A DNA stretch of 55,430 nt from an uncultured Lachnospiraceae bacterium (GTDB taxonomy: Bacteria; Bacillota; Clostridia; Lachnospirales; Lachnospiraceae), in contig CAKRFY010000018.1 of assembly GCA_934320895.1 (NCBI GenBank), forward strand, positions 1-55,430. The letters are read 5' to 3'. A program made the translations under genes and the position numbers. The notes below the pieces were generated by a model that worked only from the letters and a program-made list of their open reading frames with translations, made no database searches and was not told where the DNA came from. Position 1 is the stretch's first letter. Every line of letters starts with the position of its first letter. This document shows positions 1-8,734 of this stretch, piece after piece.

Positions 1-1166
1 CTAAATTTATCATTCTTTGCAAAATTTATTTTAAATTCATCGTAATCACCATCTTTAATTTCAACTGTCATATCAAGAACACGACCGGCTATTCCTTCAA
101 AGCTGCATTCTCTTTCTACATTTTGCCCTTTATAAACCACCTCATCCGTGTAATAATCTTTTATCTCTCTTACTGGATTTTGTACAATTCTTCCATTATT
201 CAATTTCAATTCTCTTGGAACAGTCATCATACATGACCACTTCTGGTCATTCGGTCTTATATTGGAATCCCATGACTGCATCCATCCTATCATTACCCTT
301 CGACCATCAGGTGTAAGCGTGGTCTGTGGCGCATAAAAATCAATTCCATCATCAAGTGCATAAACCTCACTATAATCAAATGTATGTAATTCTTTATTAT
401 AATCACCCAAAAAATATAGCGAATTATTACCATTATGAAATTCATTATCCTCGCACATATCCTGCGGAGACACCACCAATATATATTGTCCATCTATCTC
501 GAAGAAATCAGGGCACTCCCACATTGTTCCATATCTTCCTGTATTATCTTCTGTCAACACAGAAACATAATTCCAGTCATACATATTCTCTGAATGGAAC
601 AAAACAACCTGTGGCTTACCGTCATCCGTTTTATTTCCAACAACAAGATAATACCCATCATCATCTTTCCAGACTTTAGGATCCCTGAAATGTTCACGGC
701 TAAAATTCTGTGGCATGATTTCTCCTTTTATAACCGGATTATTTCCTATTTTCTTATAATACTTTCCATCACCTAAAGCAACACATTGATTTTGATATTC
801 ATTTCTTTCGCCATTTTCTTCTTCATGAGTTACACCTGTGTATACCAACATATGACCCTCATCGGTTTCTATAGCCGAACCAGAAAAGCATCCATCCATA
901 TCATATTCCATATCAGGCGCCAATGCGACTGGATAATATTCCCATTTTATCAAGTCACTACTGACACAATGTCCCCAATGCATAGGTCCCCATTCTTTAC
1001 TATATGGATGAAACTGATAAAACAAATGTGCCCTTCCTTTATAATACGAAAAACCATTTGGATCATTTATCCATCCGATTTTCGGAGCAACATGAAATTC
1101 CGGCAATTCTTTATCATCAACCTTATTTTTTTCTATATAATCATTTGCTTTTTTTAATTTATCCAT
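1..1166 (-). CDS. GH32 beta-fructofuranosidase / sucrose-6-phosphate hydrolase (3' end outside window)
   Basis: The minus frame is open from an ATG at 1166 to the window edge, about 388 residues, so the C-terminus is missing. It shows the GH32 signatures in order: WINDPNG (residues 32-38, Asp35 the expected nucleophile), the FRDPK transition-state motif near residue 160, and WECPDFF near residue 215 with the expected acid/base Glu. The family hydrolyses beta-fructosidic bonds in sucrose, sucrose-6-phosphate or fructo-oligosaccharides. No signal peptide is seen, so a cytoplasmic enzyme acting on imported sugar is likely. A GAGG Shine-Dalgarno precedes the ATG. It is the most distal visible gene of the operon that starts with the binding protein at 5331. 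Since the importer is ABC-type and not a PTS, unphosphorylated short fructans are the more likely substrate (inference). Confidence 0.9.
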   Translation of the reverse strand, partial: MDKLKKANDYIEKNKVDDKELPEFHVAPKIGWINDPNGFSYYKGRAHLFYQFHPYSKEWGPMHWGHCVSSDLIKWEYYPVALAPDMEYDMDGCFSGSAIETDEGHMLVYTGVTHEEENGERNEYQNQCVALGDGKYYKKIGNNPVIKGEIMPQNFSREHFRDPKVWKDDDGYYLVVGNKTDDGKPQVVLFHSENMYDWNYVSVLTEDNTGRYGTMWECPDFFEIDGQYILVVSPQDMCEDNEFHNGNNSLYFLGDYNKELHTFDYSEVYALDDGIDFYAPQTTLTPDGRRVMIGWMQSWDSNIRPNDQKWSCMMTVPRELKLNNGRIVQNPVREIKDYYTDEVVYKGQNVERECSFEGIAGRVLDMTVEIKDGDYDEFKINFAKNDKF

Positions 1167-1186
1167 AAAAACCTCATTTCTTTTCT

Positions 1187-2281
1187 CTAAATTATTATCG
1201 CCTCTTCCGTCATACTATCAAAAAAGTGCATTCTGTGTGGTACAAAAACAAATTCAATCTCATCACCCACATCAGCTAACTCATATTTTGAAACTCTCGC
1301 AACTGAAGATGTCCCACCAAATTCAAAATAAAGATTGTTTTCATTACCCATAATTTCCGTATTTTCAATAAATGCTTTCTGCTTATTTTCTTTAAATACA
1401 TCAAGGTTCTGGGGATCAAATTTAATGTCTTCGCCCCTTATTCCAAGAATTACCTCTTTACGATTTCTTAATCTATCAGATATTTCATCATTTATACTCA
1501 TGCTGTTTCCATCAGCAAATATAATTTTATTTCCATCAACCTTAACATTGTAGAAATTCATCTGCGGTGAACCTATAAAACCTGCAACAAATTTATTGAC
1601 CGGATGCTCATACAGATCCATAGGCTTTCCTATCTGCTGCACAACACCGTCTTTCATAATAACGATCCTATCTGCCATAGTCATTGCTTCAACCTGATCA
1701 TGTGTTACATAGATTGTCGTACTTCCAAGATTACGATGCAGTTTACTTATTTCGTTTCTCATACTTACACGAAGTTTTGCATCAAGATTTGAAAGCGGTT
1801 CATCCATAAGAAATACTTTTTGGTCTTTTACGATAGCACGTCCCAGCGCAACTCTCTGTCTCTGACCACCTGAAAGATTTTTAGGTTTACGGTAACGATA
1901 TTCAGAAAGTCCCAAAATATCAATAGCCCAATCTACTTTTCGCTTTATCTCATTTGCCGGAACCTTCATATTTTTAAGTCCATAACTTATGTTCTTTTCA
2001 ACTGTCATATGCGGATACAATGCATAATTTTGAAATACCATAGATATGCCTCTGTCTCTAGGTGCTACCTCATTCATCTTTCTTCCATCGATATAAAGTT
2101 CTCCACTTGTAATTTCCTCAAATCCTGCAATCATACGCAATGTAGTTGATTTTCCACATCCAGATGGTCCTACAAATGCTATAAATTCTTTCTCATCTAT
2201 TTTAAGATTAAAATCCGTTACTGCTTTTTTATTTGTATTTGCATACTGCTTGCAAACATTATTTAACTCGATAAAACTCAT
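1187..2281 (-). CDS. msmX: Carbohydrate ABC transporter ATP-binding protein (MsmX/UgpC type)
   Basis: This 364-residue ATPase energises a sugar importer at the inner face of the membrane. Walker A GPSGCGKST is at 38-46, the LSGGQ signature at 136-140, Walker B VFLMDE at 156-161, and the switch His at 194. After about residue 235 a C-terminal TOBE/OB-like region follows, as in MalK, MsmK and UgpC proteins; the length is normal for that group. It sits two bases from the permease gene 2284-3135 and upstream of the GH32 gene. In many Firmicutes such ATPases serve several importers, but here the gene is inside the transporter operon, so a dedicated role is plausible. The symbol is by family similarity. 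Confidence 0.9.
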   Translation of the reverse strand: MSFIELNNVCKQYANTNKKAVTDFNLKIDEKEFIAFVGPSGCGKSTTLRMIAGFEEITSGELYIDGRKMNEVAPRDRGISMVFQNYALYPHMTVEKNISYGLKNMKVPANEIKRKVDWAIDILGLSEYRYRKPKNLSGGQRQRVALGRAIVKDQKVFLMDEPLSNLDAKLRVSMRNEISKLHRNLGSTTIYVTHDQVEAMTMADRIVIMKDGVVQQIGKPMDLYEHPVNKFVAGFIGSPQMNFYNVKVDGNKIIFADGNSMSINDEISDRLRNRKEVILGIRGEDIKFDPQNLDVFKENKQKAFIENTEIMGNENNLYFEFGGTSSVARVSKYELADVGDEIEFVFVPHRMHFFDSMTEEAIII

Positions 2282-2283
2282 AA

Positions 2284-3135
2284 TCAGCCCTCCTTAGAAC
2301 CTGTAGATACAACGCCTTCAACAATCTGTTTTGAAAATAATGAATAAATTATAATAACTGGTATAGTTATCATGGTAATAACCGCTAATGTCTGTCCCAT
2401 CGTTGTATTGTCATTTGATGTTATAGCATTTAATCCGATCTGTGCCGTAAGCAGATCACTTGATGTGAATACAAGTGATGGCCACAGATAATCATTCCAT
2501 ACATTTAAAAATGTAAATACACTCACAGTTGCAACAACACTCTTTGACATTGGTAATACCATAGTAAAAAAATATTTTACCGGACTACAGAAGTCTAACT
2601 GTGCAGCCTCATAAACATCATCCGGCAGACTTATAAATACCTGTCTGAACAAAAATATATTAAATGGATTAACTATCATAGGAAGCACATACCCTATTAC
2701 TGTATTTAGCAAGCCAAGTTTTGCTATAAAAAGAAAATGTATAGTAATTATTGTTTCCATTGGAACTATCATCAAAAGCATTATGATAAGCAGCCATCTC
2801 TCCTTAAAAGGAAAATTTATCTTTGCAAGTGCATATCCTGCAAGTCCATTTACAATAATTCCAAGTATTATCAAAATAGCTGCATAAAATAGTGTATTTA
2901 ACATGTAATGTATGAAGCTTGTATTTGTTAATATTGAAACATAATTATCAAAAAAATTTCCATTTAATGCAGGTGGTATAAATGCAGCAATCGAATTCAT
3001 ATCTTTTGTGATTGCTGCATCCGGCTTAAATGAATTAGCAATCATCCAGATAACAGGGAAAAGAAAGAATAATGACATTACTATCATAACTGCTGCAATA
3101 ATCCAGTTAATTGTTTTTTGTTTTCTTGTTAGCAT
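2284..3135 (-). CDS. Carbohydrate ABC transporter permease (MalG/MsmG family)
   Basis: A 283-residue inner-membrane protein with about six predicted hydrophobic segments and the binding-protein-dependent EAA loop (EAAQLDFCSPVKYFFTMVLP, residues about 185-204) that contacts the ATPase. The ATG at 3135 is supported by AGGAGGG eight bases upstream, which lies inside the 3' end of the preceding permease gene; the two coding regions overlap by 29 bases, suggesting translational coupling. It pairs with the MsmF-like permease at 3107-4009 to form the membrane channel. Substrate is inferred from the GH32 neighbour, not readable from the permease. Confidence 0.9.
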   Translation of the reverse strand: MLTRKQKTINWIIAAVMIVMSLFFLFPVIWMIANSFKPDAAITKDMNSIAAFIPPALNGNFFDNYVSILTNTSFIHYMLNTLFYAAILIILGIIVNGLAGYALAKINFPFKERWLLIIMLLMIVPMETIITIHFLFIAKLGLLNTVIGYVLPMIVNPFNIFLFRQVFISLPDDVYEAAQLDFCSPVKYFFTMVLPMSKSVVATVSVFTFLNVWNDYLWPSLVFTSSDLLTAQIGLNAITSNDNTTMGQTLAVITMITIPVIIIYSLFSKQIVEGVVSTGSKEG

Positions 3136-4009
3136 GTTTTTTTCCCTCCTTATCCTGAGTCAAAATAGTCTGTATAACAGTAAGTATCATAACAAAAAAT
3201 GCAAATACTATCGCCATCGTAGAAGCAAGGCCTATTTCCCAGTTAACCGTACCCGTTTCATAAATATCGTATACCATTGTGTATGTAGAATGTGATGGAC
3301 CGCCACCTGTCATAACCATCGGCTGAACTAACATTCTAAATGCCCCGATAGTAATCGTTATAAATACAAAAATACAAAGTGGTTTTAACTCAGGCAATGT
3401 TATATCTTTAAATTTCTGCCATCCACTGGCATGATCCATTTCCGCAGCTTCATACAATGCCGGATTTATAGCCTGTAATCCACCTAAGAATATTATCATC
3501 TGATATCCTACACCCTGCCATGCACTCATAACTGCTATAGACGGCAATGCCTGTGATGCACTATTGATAAACGGCTGTGCATTTATCCCAATATGGGCGA
3601 GAAGTGAATTTAAAATTCCCTCCGGACTGTAAATCTGGACCCATAAAGTAGATACTACTGCAAGCGACATTACAACGGGTATAAAAAATGCAACCTTAAA
3701 ATATGTTTTACAATGAGTCACTTTATTTATAAGTAACGCAAGTCCTAATGCACCTAATCCCTGCAATGGAACTATTATCACAACAAATTTTACTGTATTT
3801 CCAAAGGCTTGTCTAAAATCATCATCCTTAAATACCTGAAAATAATTTTCCAGACCAACAAAGTGTGTCAGACCAGGGTTTAATGCAAAAAAGTCTGTAA
3901 AACTGAAAACAAGTGTTAATATCATTGGTATAAAAAGAAATACTGTAAGAAGTACCAATGCCGGGCCAAAAAACGCCATTCCTAATATTGATTCTGATTT
4001 TTTCTTCAT
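3107..4009 (-). CDS. Carbohydrate ABC transporter permease (MalF/MsmF family)
   Basis: A 300-residue permease with an N-terminal membrane segment (about residues 12-35) and several more hydrophobic segments. The EAA loop reads EAAEMDHASGWQKFKDITLP. It is the second half of the heterodimeric sugar channel. Its start codon overlaps the stop of the binding-protein gene by one base (TAATG arrangement), and its 3' end overlaps the next permease by 29 bases, so the importer genes are tightly coupled. The C-terminal tail is short and lysine-rich. Confidence 0.9.
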   Translation of the reverse strand: MKKKSESILGMAFFGPALVLLTVFLFIPMILTLVFSFTDFFALNPGLTHFVGLENYFQVFKDDDFRQAFGNTVKFVVIIVPLQGLGALGLALLINKVTHCKTYFKVAFFIPVVMSLAVVSTLWVQIYSPEGILNSLLAHIGINAQPFINSASQALPSIAVMSAWQGVGYQMIIFLGGLQAINPALYEAAEMDHASGWQKFKDITLPELKPLCIFVFITITIGAFRMLVQPMVMTGGGPSHSTYTMVYDIYETGTVNWEIGLASTMAIVFAFFVMILTVIQTILTQDKEGKKHANKKTKNN

Positions 4010-5331
4010 TATTTATATGTATAACGCTTCAGCTTTGCGTTAATCCTTTCTACCGATTTATCCAACTGTGTCTTTGGATCTTCTCCAGTCAGAACACAAT
4101 TTTCAAGTACCTGCTGAAATGATGTACTTACCTGTGGATATGCAGGTGTCTTTGGTCTTGGATGACCATATTCACTCAACTGATAATACAATTCCTTATA
4201 ATTTTCATCTTTCTTAAAAACATCAATTGATTCATATGCCTTGTATGTTGATGGAAATGATTTTGACTTTTCCCACAATCTTTTTCCACTTTCAACTCCG
4301 CTCATCCATTTTACAAGTTCAGTGGCCCCCTCAAGATTTTTAGTTTTTGAAGATGCTGCAAATGCCCAGGATCCTGTAGGTGTATATTTTTCACCATTCC
4401 AATTATCCCCTGTTATATATGGTGCGACACCAAGATTTATATCTTTATAACTTGTGTAAATAGTATTTACTTCCCATGCACCATCGAACTTAAATGCTGC
4501 CCTTCCACTTTCAAACAAGTGATCGATTGGAACTTTTGACATATATCCATTTGATAACAGGCTACAAAAATAATTAATAGTTGATACATTCTCTTTTGAA
4601 CTAAAAACTCCATCCGCCTTTAATCCAGTACTATCAATCAAGTTTCCACCATTCGACCAAAAAAATGGTGCATAATAATAAATTGTTGACTCTCCAACTG
4701 GAAATGTCATATCAAGTGCATAACCCTTTTTCTTATCCGTGACAGTTTTGACTTTTTCAAGCACTTTCAAAAACTCGGAAAATGTCCACGGATGATCGGC
4801 ATCCGGCACTTCTACTCCTGCCTCTTTAAGAATATCCTTGTTGTAATAAAGCCCAACACTTGACTCCATCGCTCCAAGAGCATATAACTTGTTATTATAT
4901 GTACCCTGCTCAATAATAGATTCAAGATACTCTGACTTTTCTTTTTCTGAAATTTCTGCCAATGGCTGTATGATTCCATTTTCTGCATACGCAGCAATAT
5001 TTGGACCATCTACTGTAAGAACATCTGGAAGATCTCCCGACATAACGGATGCATTTATCTTGTCAGAATATCCTCCACCGCTGTCATTTCTCGGAATAAA
5101 TTCAATGTCGGCAAAATACTTTCCATCATATGCTTTATTAAATGAATCTACTGCTTCTCTATAGCATCTTCCCTCATCAGTATCTTCAATGGAATGTACC
5201 CATATTGATAAATACTTTTCTCCTTTGTCATATCCCGAAATACTCCCGGCTTCAGGTGTGCTCTTTTGACAACCAACCGTAGTTAATACTACACAGCAAG
5301 CTGTCAATAAGGCAAGTATGCGCTTTCTCAT
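4009..5331 (-). CDS. Extracellular sugar-binding lipoprotein of ABC importer
   Basis: A 440-residue solute-binding protein. It begins with a lipoprotein signal peptide (MRKR, hydrophobic stretch, then LTTVGC with Cys21 as lipidation site), so it is anchored on the outer face of the membrane. The rest fits the family-1 extracellular solute-binding fold used for oligosaccharides, including the conserved DGAWEV and WAFAASSK segments of the closing hinge half. It is first in the minus-strand operon running through two permeases, the ATPase and GH32 hydrolase. Transcription probably starts near 5414 from the promoter at 5421-5449 and is controlled by the operators flanking it. Ligand by inference: sucrose or short fructo-oligosaccharides. 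Confidence 0.88.
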   Translation of the reverse strand: MRKRILALLTACCVVLTTVGCQKSTPEAGSISGYDKGEKYLSIWVHSIEDTDEGRCYREAVDSFNKAYDGKYFADIEFIPRNDSGGGYSDKINASVMSGDLPDVLTVDGPNIAAYAENGIIQPLAEISEKEKSEYLESIIEQGTYNNKLYALGAMESSVGLYYNKDILKEAGVEVPDADHPWTFSEFLKVLEKVKTVTDKKKGYALDMTFPVGESTIYYYAPFFWSNGGNLIDSTGLKADGVFSSKENVSTINYFCSLLSNGYMSKVPIDHLFESGRAAFKFDGAWEVNTIYTSYKDINLGVAPYITGDNWNGEKYTPTGSWAFAASSKTKNLEGATELVKWMSGVESGKRLWEKSKSFPSTYKAYESIDVFKKDENYKELYYQLSEYGHPRPKTPAYPQVSTSFQQVLENCVLTGEDPKTQLDKSVERINAKLKRYTYK

Positions 5332-5385
5332 AGCAACTTCTCCTTTCCCAATGTGCTTTAACTAAATATACTAATCTCGTTTGTG

Positions 5386-5407
5386 TAACCGGTTAAGTGA
5401 CCGGTTA
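5386..5407. promoter_or_regulatory. Operator 1 (double palindrome) for the LacI-type regulator
   Basis: Two 10-bp units, TAACCGGTTA (5386-5395) and TGACCGGTTA (5398-5407), lie in tandem with centres 12 bp apart. The site starts a few bases downstream of the predicted transcription start of the binding-protein operon, a position that would block elongation or initiation. The sequence has the central CG palindrome typical of LacI-family operators. The same arrangement recurs at 5468-5489. Confidence 0.8.
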
Positions 5408-5420
5408 CTTTATGTCACAT

Positions 5421-5449
5421 ATATTACTCTTATAATTTTTACTTGTCAA
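5421..5449 (-). promoter_or_regulatory. Promoter of the sugar ABC/GH32 operon
   Basis: Read on the minus strand, a perfect TTGACA (5444-5449) is followed after 17 bp by TAATAT (5421-5426). The start point would be near 5414, leaving an 80-base leader to the ATG at 5331. Operators lie on both sides of it. A TTTTGCGCAAAA palindrome (5454-5465) sits just upstream of the -35 and may be a site for another LacI-type protein. Confidence 0.75.
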
Positions 5450-5467
5450 GTGATTTTGCGCAAAAAA

Positions 5468-5489
5468 TAACCGGTTACTTAACCAGTTA
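5468..5489. promoter_or_regulatory. Operator 2 (double palindrome) for the LacI-type regulator
   Basis: TAACCGGTTA (5468-5477) and TAACCAGTTA (5480-5489) repeat the 12-bp-spaced arrangement of operator 1, exactly 82 bp away. This copy lies upstream of the minus promoter and directly before a plus-strand TATAAT (5512-5517) that probably serves the regulator gene, so it could also mediate autoregulation. Confidence 0.75.
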
Positions 5490-5578
5490 TTTTTTTGTTG
5501 TCTTTTATTTGTATAATTGCTATACTTAACTAATGTGATTTATAACATTATGAGTTTCGATTAAGAGAGGTTTTTAAC

Positions 5579-6613
5579 ATGGCATCTGAAAAAAAGAAAG
5601 TAACATTTAATGATATAGCAAAATATACAAATTTTTCAAAAACCACAATCTCACGATATTTTAATAATCCTGATTCTTTGACATTGAAAAATCAGGAAAT
5701 AATAGCAAAAGCACTCGTAGATTTAAATTATCAGGAAAACAAACTTGCCAAGGTATTAGCAAACGGAAAAAGTGAATTTGTTGGAATACTCCTTCCGAAC
5801 CTTTATTTACATTATTATTCAGAAATGCTAAATCAGCTATTGGCAACATATGAAAAATTTGGATATAAATTTATTGTTTTTGCTGGCACCGGAGCCGAAG
5901 AAACAGAACGAAAATACCTTCAGGAACTACTTTCATATAAAATTGAAGGACTTATTGTCCTCAGCCATACCATTTCCTCCAAAGAACTGGCATCTTATAA
6001 TATCCCTGTGGTAACTATTGAACGCGAGGACAAATATGTCAATAGCATCAATACTGACAACTATATGGGTGCGGTACAGGCAACCAGTTTGCTGATCAAA
6101 AACAATTGCGATATCTTAATACACATAAATTCACATGTCCAAAAGGAAATCCCAGCATACATGAGAATTAAAGGATTTACAGATATATGTGAAGAACAGC
6201 ATGTGAATTATAAACTTTTTCTTGAAGATCTAGGAGATACATATGATGAAACCAGAAATTATATAAAAAAGATTTTTGACACTATAAAAAAATCATATCC
6301 GGGTACGCGAAAAGGTATATTTATGGCAAATGATACCCACGCAAATATATTAATAAATATATTAATGCGCGAATATGGTCAATTTCCTGATGAATATAAA
6401 GTTGTGGGGTTTGATAATTCCCCGATTGCTTCAGAAGCCATTATTCCAATAAGTACCATAGGACAGCAGATAGATAAGATTGCATATGAAGCTATGAGTC
6501 TGCTTGTAAGCCAGATGGATGAATTAAAGAAAAGGAATCCCCAGCCACAAACAGAGATAATTCATAAAAAAATAACACCTGTCTTAATTAAAAGAGAGAC
6601 AACATCTATATAA
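5579..6613 (+). CDS. LacI-family transcriptional regulator of the sugar operon
   Basis: A 344-residue DNA-binding regulator. The N-terminus has the LacI helix-turn-helix (VTFNDIAKYTNFSKTTISRYF, about residues 8-28) and hinge region, then a periplasmic-binding-protein-like effector domain from about residue 65. A GAGAGG motif precedes the ATG. It is divergent from the sugar transporter operon, with the operators in the shared intergenic region, so it is the likely local repressor responding to a sugar or sugar phosphate. The effector is unknown. Transcription probably ends at the stem-loop element 6627-6738, which is followed by a T-run. Confidence 0.9.
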   Translation: MASEKKKVTFNDIAKYTNFSKTTISRYFNNPDSLTLKNQEIIAKALVDLNYQENKLAKVLANGKSEFVGILLPNLYLHYYSEMLNQLLATYEKFGYKFIVFAGTGAEETERKYLQELLSYKIEGLIVLSHTISSKELASYNIPVVTIEREDKYVNSINTDNYMGAVQATSLLIKNNCDILIHINSHVQKEIPAYMRIKGFTDICEEQHVNYKLFLEDLGDTYDETRNYIKKIFDTIKKSYPGTRKGIFMANDTHANILINILMREYGQFPDEYKVVGFDNSPIASEAIIPISTIGQQIDKIAYEAMSLLVSQMDELKKRNPQPQTEIIHKKITPVLIKRETTSI

Positions 6614-6626
6614 TTTAATTACTATA

Positions 6627-6738
6627 GGAGGGCTGTCGCACGAAGCGTTATCTAAGCAATATATAGAAATATATAGATAATAAATCTATTATTAACAGCT
6701 ACATATTGTATAAATCATACTCAATGCGACAGCCCCCT
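6627..6738 (+). repeat. Nested stem-loop repeat, copy 1 (also a likely terminator)
   Basis: GGGCTGTCGCA (6630-6640) pairs perfectly with TGCGACAGCCC (6725-6735), with an outer GG/CT extension across an A-C mismatch. The interior is AT-rich and partly self-complementary. A T7 run follows immediately, so it can terminate the LacI gene. A related element at 32561-32658 has the same architecture and interior sequence, in the same orientation relative to its upstream gene. Confidence 0.8.
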
Positions 6739-6756
6739 ATTTTTTTGCTATCGTAA

Positions 6757-6990
6757 CTATTCTTTAAGTGCCTTATCAGTTGCCTTATTACAGGTGTTTG
6801 TATATGCTTTCACTTCCTGGCTGACATTTTTTCCTGCAAACACTTTCTGTAACATTGTCCAATATGCTCAGAAACATCATTAAGTTTTACTGAATTATCC
6901 CTTATAGAAATCATAATGTTCTGCAGCGCCTGAATAAACAGATTTACACCATCCACCATCTTTCCATATTCATCAGAATATTTCTTTGGA
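6757..6990 (-). pseudogene. Scar joining an MCP fragment to a binding-protein C-terminus
   Basis: From about 6990 to 6860 the minus strand encodes a piece like the start of a methyl-accepting chemotaxis signalling domain (DEYGKMVDGVNLFIQALQNI, then RDNSVKLNDVSEHIGQ). At 6855 a shifted frame starts with MLQKVFAGKNVSQEVKAYTN and ends KATDKALKE at the stop 6757-6759, which looks like the C-terminal helix of an extracellular solute-binding protein. Neither piece has a complete gene. The fragment abuts the end of the ClC gene. The assignments come from reading the sequence pattern and are tentative; the junction suggests an old deletion. Confidence 0.45.
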
Positions 6991-7027
6991 ACACGTAATG
7001 ATAAACAGGCATTACTTTTACACAATA

Positions 7028-8251
7028 TTACCGGTAAGAAACCTCCTGTGCCCCATAAATACAACGATTACCATTTACGATATATGCAATGCTGCAAACC
7101 AACACAAAAGCAAGGCAATTACCCGTTCCAAAAACTTCAATTCCTATCAGAAACGGTGCAATCACTGTATTTGTCGCACTTCCAAAGACAGCGGCATATC
7201 CAAGTGCACCGCACAAGACAGGAGAAATCCCAAATAGATTTCCAAGACAATATCCGAGTGTAGCTCCGATAGAAAATAACGGTGTGACTTCACCTCCCTG
7301 AAATCCAATTGACAATGTGAGGACTGTCAAAAGCAGTTTTATAAGCCAGTCAAAAATATAAATATCCTGTCCCGCAAATGTCTGAGATATAAGATTTGTT
7401 CCAAGTCCACAGTAACGGCCATTCCAAAGTATAAAAAGAATTATCGCAAGAGGAATCGATATAAAACCTATCCTTTTATATGGATTTTGAATCTTATCTG
7501 ACATAAATGCCTTAGCCATTTTTAATAGAACCGAAAATAAACGCCCTGCAAGTCCAAAAAGCACTCCAAGAATAATAAGATAAAATAATGTCTTAGGTTC
7601 TGACAACTCAAAATTCTGTTTAAGCGGTACTTCAAATTTTTCAAGACCGAGTGCATGAGAAACTGTTGATGCTGTAAGCGCTGCTATCAGTGACGGCAAA
7701 AACGCCTGATAAAACATTGTCCCCGTTACAACGACTTCCATTGCAAAAAATACCGCCGCAAACGGCGTCTGAAACAATCCACCAAAACCTGCCGCCATAC
7801 CTGCTATAAGCAGTACCTTCCCATTATCTGGAAACTTAAATCTACATGCAAACCAATGAAACAATGATGCTCCTATCTGGACTGCAACACCCTCTCTGCC
7901 CGCACTTCCACCGAAAAAATGAGTAATCCATGTTCCAAGCATCACCAACGGAACAAGCGCAAGAGAAATATCCTCTCTCTTTCCCTGTGCAGCTTCAAGC
8001 ACAAGTGTCATTCCTTTTAAACTGGTCTCATTAAAATGGTGGTACATCCATATGATAAACAAACCCGCTGCCGGCAGGAAACAAAGCAATATATGTACAT
8101 ACCGTCCCCGAAGATCTGTAATATCAAGGAGCACACACCCAAATAAAGCATCTATGCCTCCTATGACAGCACCTAAGAATAACGCTGCAATAACATAAAA
8201 AAATGTTTCTTTCATTCCTTTTTCCGACTTTTTTAATAATGAACTTTCCAT
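7028..8251 (-). CDS. ClC-family chloride channel/antiporter
   Basis: A 407-residue polytopic membrane protein with the ClC selectivity-filter region GGSAGREGVAVQ (about residues 114-125), the FQTPFAAVFFAMEV segment, and a second conserved region GFQGGEVTPLFSIGATLG. There is no C-terminal CBS pair, as in most short prokaryotic ClC proteins. It carries out chloride (or other halide) transport, either channel-like or proton-coupled; which cannot be told here. The ATG at 8251 has an AAAGGAG Shine-Dalgarno. It appears monocistronic; no fluoride riboswitch is evident upstream. Confidence 0.88.
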   Translation of the reverse strand: MESSLLKKSEKGMKETFFYVIAALFLGAVIGGIDALFGCVLLDITDLRGRYVHILLCFLPAAGLFIIWMYHHFNETSLKGMTLVLEAAQGKREDISLALVPLVMLGTWITHFFGGSAGREGVAVQIGASLFHWFACRFKFPDNGKVLLIAGMAAGFGGLFQTPFAAVFFAMEVVVTGTMFYQAFLPSLIAALTASTVSHALGLEKFEVPLKQNFELSEPKTLFYLIILGVLFGLAGRLFSVLLKMAKAFMSDKIQNPYKRIGFISIPLAIILFILWNGRYCGLGTNLISQTFAGQDIYIFDWLIKLLLTVLTLSIGFQGGEVTPLFSIGATLGYCLGNLFGISPVLCGALGYAAVFGSATNTVIAPFLIGIEVFGTGNCLAFVLVCSIAYIVNGNRCIYGAQEVSYR

Positions 8252-8408
8252 TTTTTTCTCCTTTATAAATAATTTTTTGTATTTGAACTTGTCTCATTTA
8301 AGACAAAAAATCCCATAATGTTAAATCCAAAAATCCTACACTATAACAATGAATTTTCAAATATTGTCCGCCAAGTAAACACTCTATATAATATCCCCAA
8401 ATCAAAAA

Positions 8409-8488
8409 AGCTGATGATTTCTGCAACTATGAATATACAAAATAAATATATTTATCTTATATATTCATAATCGTAGAAGTCATCAGCT
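8409..8488 (-). terminator. Long imperfect hairpin with T-run on the minus strand
   Basis: AGCTGATGATTTCTGCAACT (8409-8428) plus the following TATGAATATA pairs with the segment 8460-8488 over 29 positions with five mismatches. On the minus strand the stem is followed by CTTTTTTGAT, a terminator layout. It would serve a minus-strand transcript coming from the remnant at 8612-8715. It may also be a small repeat element. Confidence 0.55.
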
Positions 8489-8581
8489 ATTATAAGCAAT
8501 TTAGGTTACCCAAGGGAGAACTTCATTCCCTAACTTTTGTATACTACTACAAACCTAACACAAAATCAAGACTGAAAAAAA

Positions 8582-8734
8582 GTAATAGCAATAGTATATT
8601 GCTAATTATAATTATTCATCTGTGTCTCTTGAAGATATTTCCTCATCGTATTGTGCTTTTGTAATCTCTCCATTAAGATACATCTTTTTTAATTCTGACT
8701 CCTGATATGTATATATTTATACTATTGCTATTAC
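8582..8734. repeat. 17-bp inverted repeats flanking the SHOCT remnant
   Basis: GTAATAGCAATAGTATA (8582-8598) is the exact reverse complement of TATACTATTGCTATTAC (8718-8734). The 153-bp segment could be a small inverted-repeat element or simply a very long stem. No target duplication is obvious. Confidence 0.5.
8612..8715 (-). pseudogene. Remnant of a small SHOCT-domain protein
   Basis: The minus frame ending at TAA 8612-8614 reads YQESELKKMYLNGEITKAQY then DEEISSRDTDE. This matches the short C-terminal (SHOCT) pattern, in which a helix with LKKMY is followed by G-x-I-T-x-x-x-[FY]. Upstream, a stop codon and a hydrophobic stretch in a neighbouring frame suggest a lost N-terminal membrane segment through frameshift. 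No start codon or Shine-Dalgarno is apparent. It lies inside a 17-bp inverted repeat pair. Confidence 0.4.

Noticed and set aside
326..679. Plus-strand frames inside the GH32 region
   Set aside because: Antisense to a gene with clear catalytic motifs.
8252..8400. Fluoride riboswitch upstream of the ClC gene
   Set aside because: No conserved core or pseudoknot elements could be seen.
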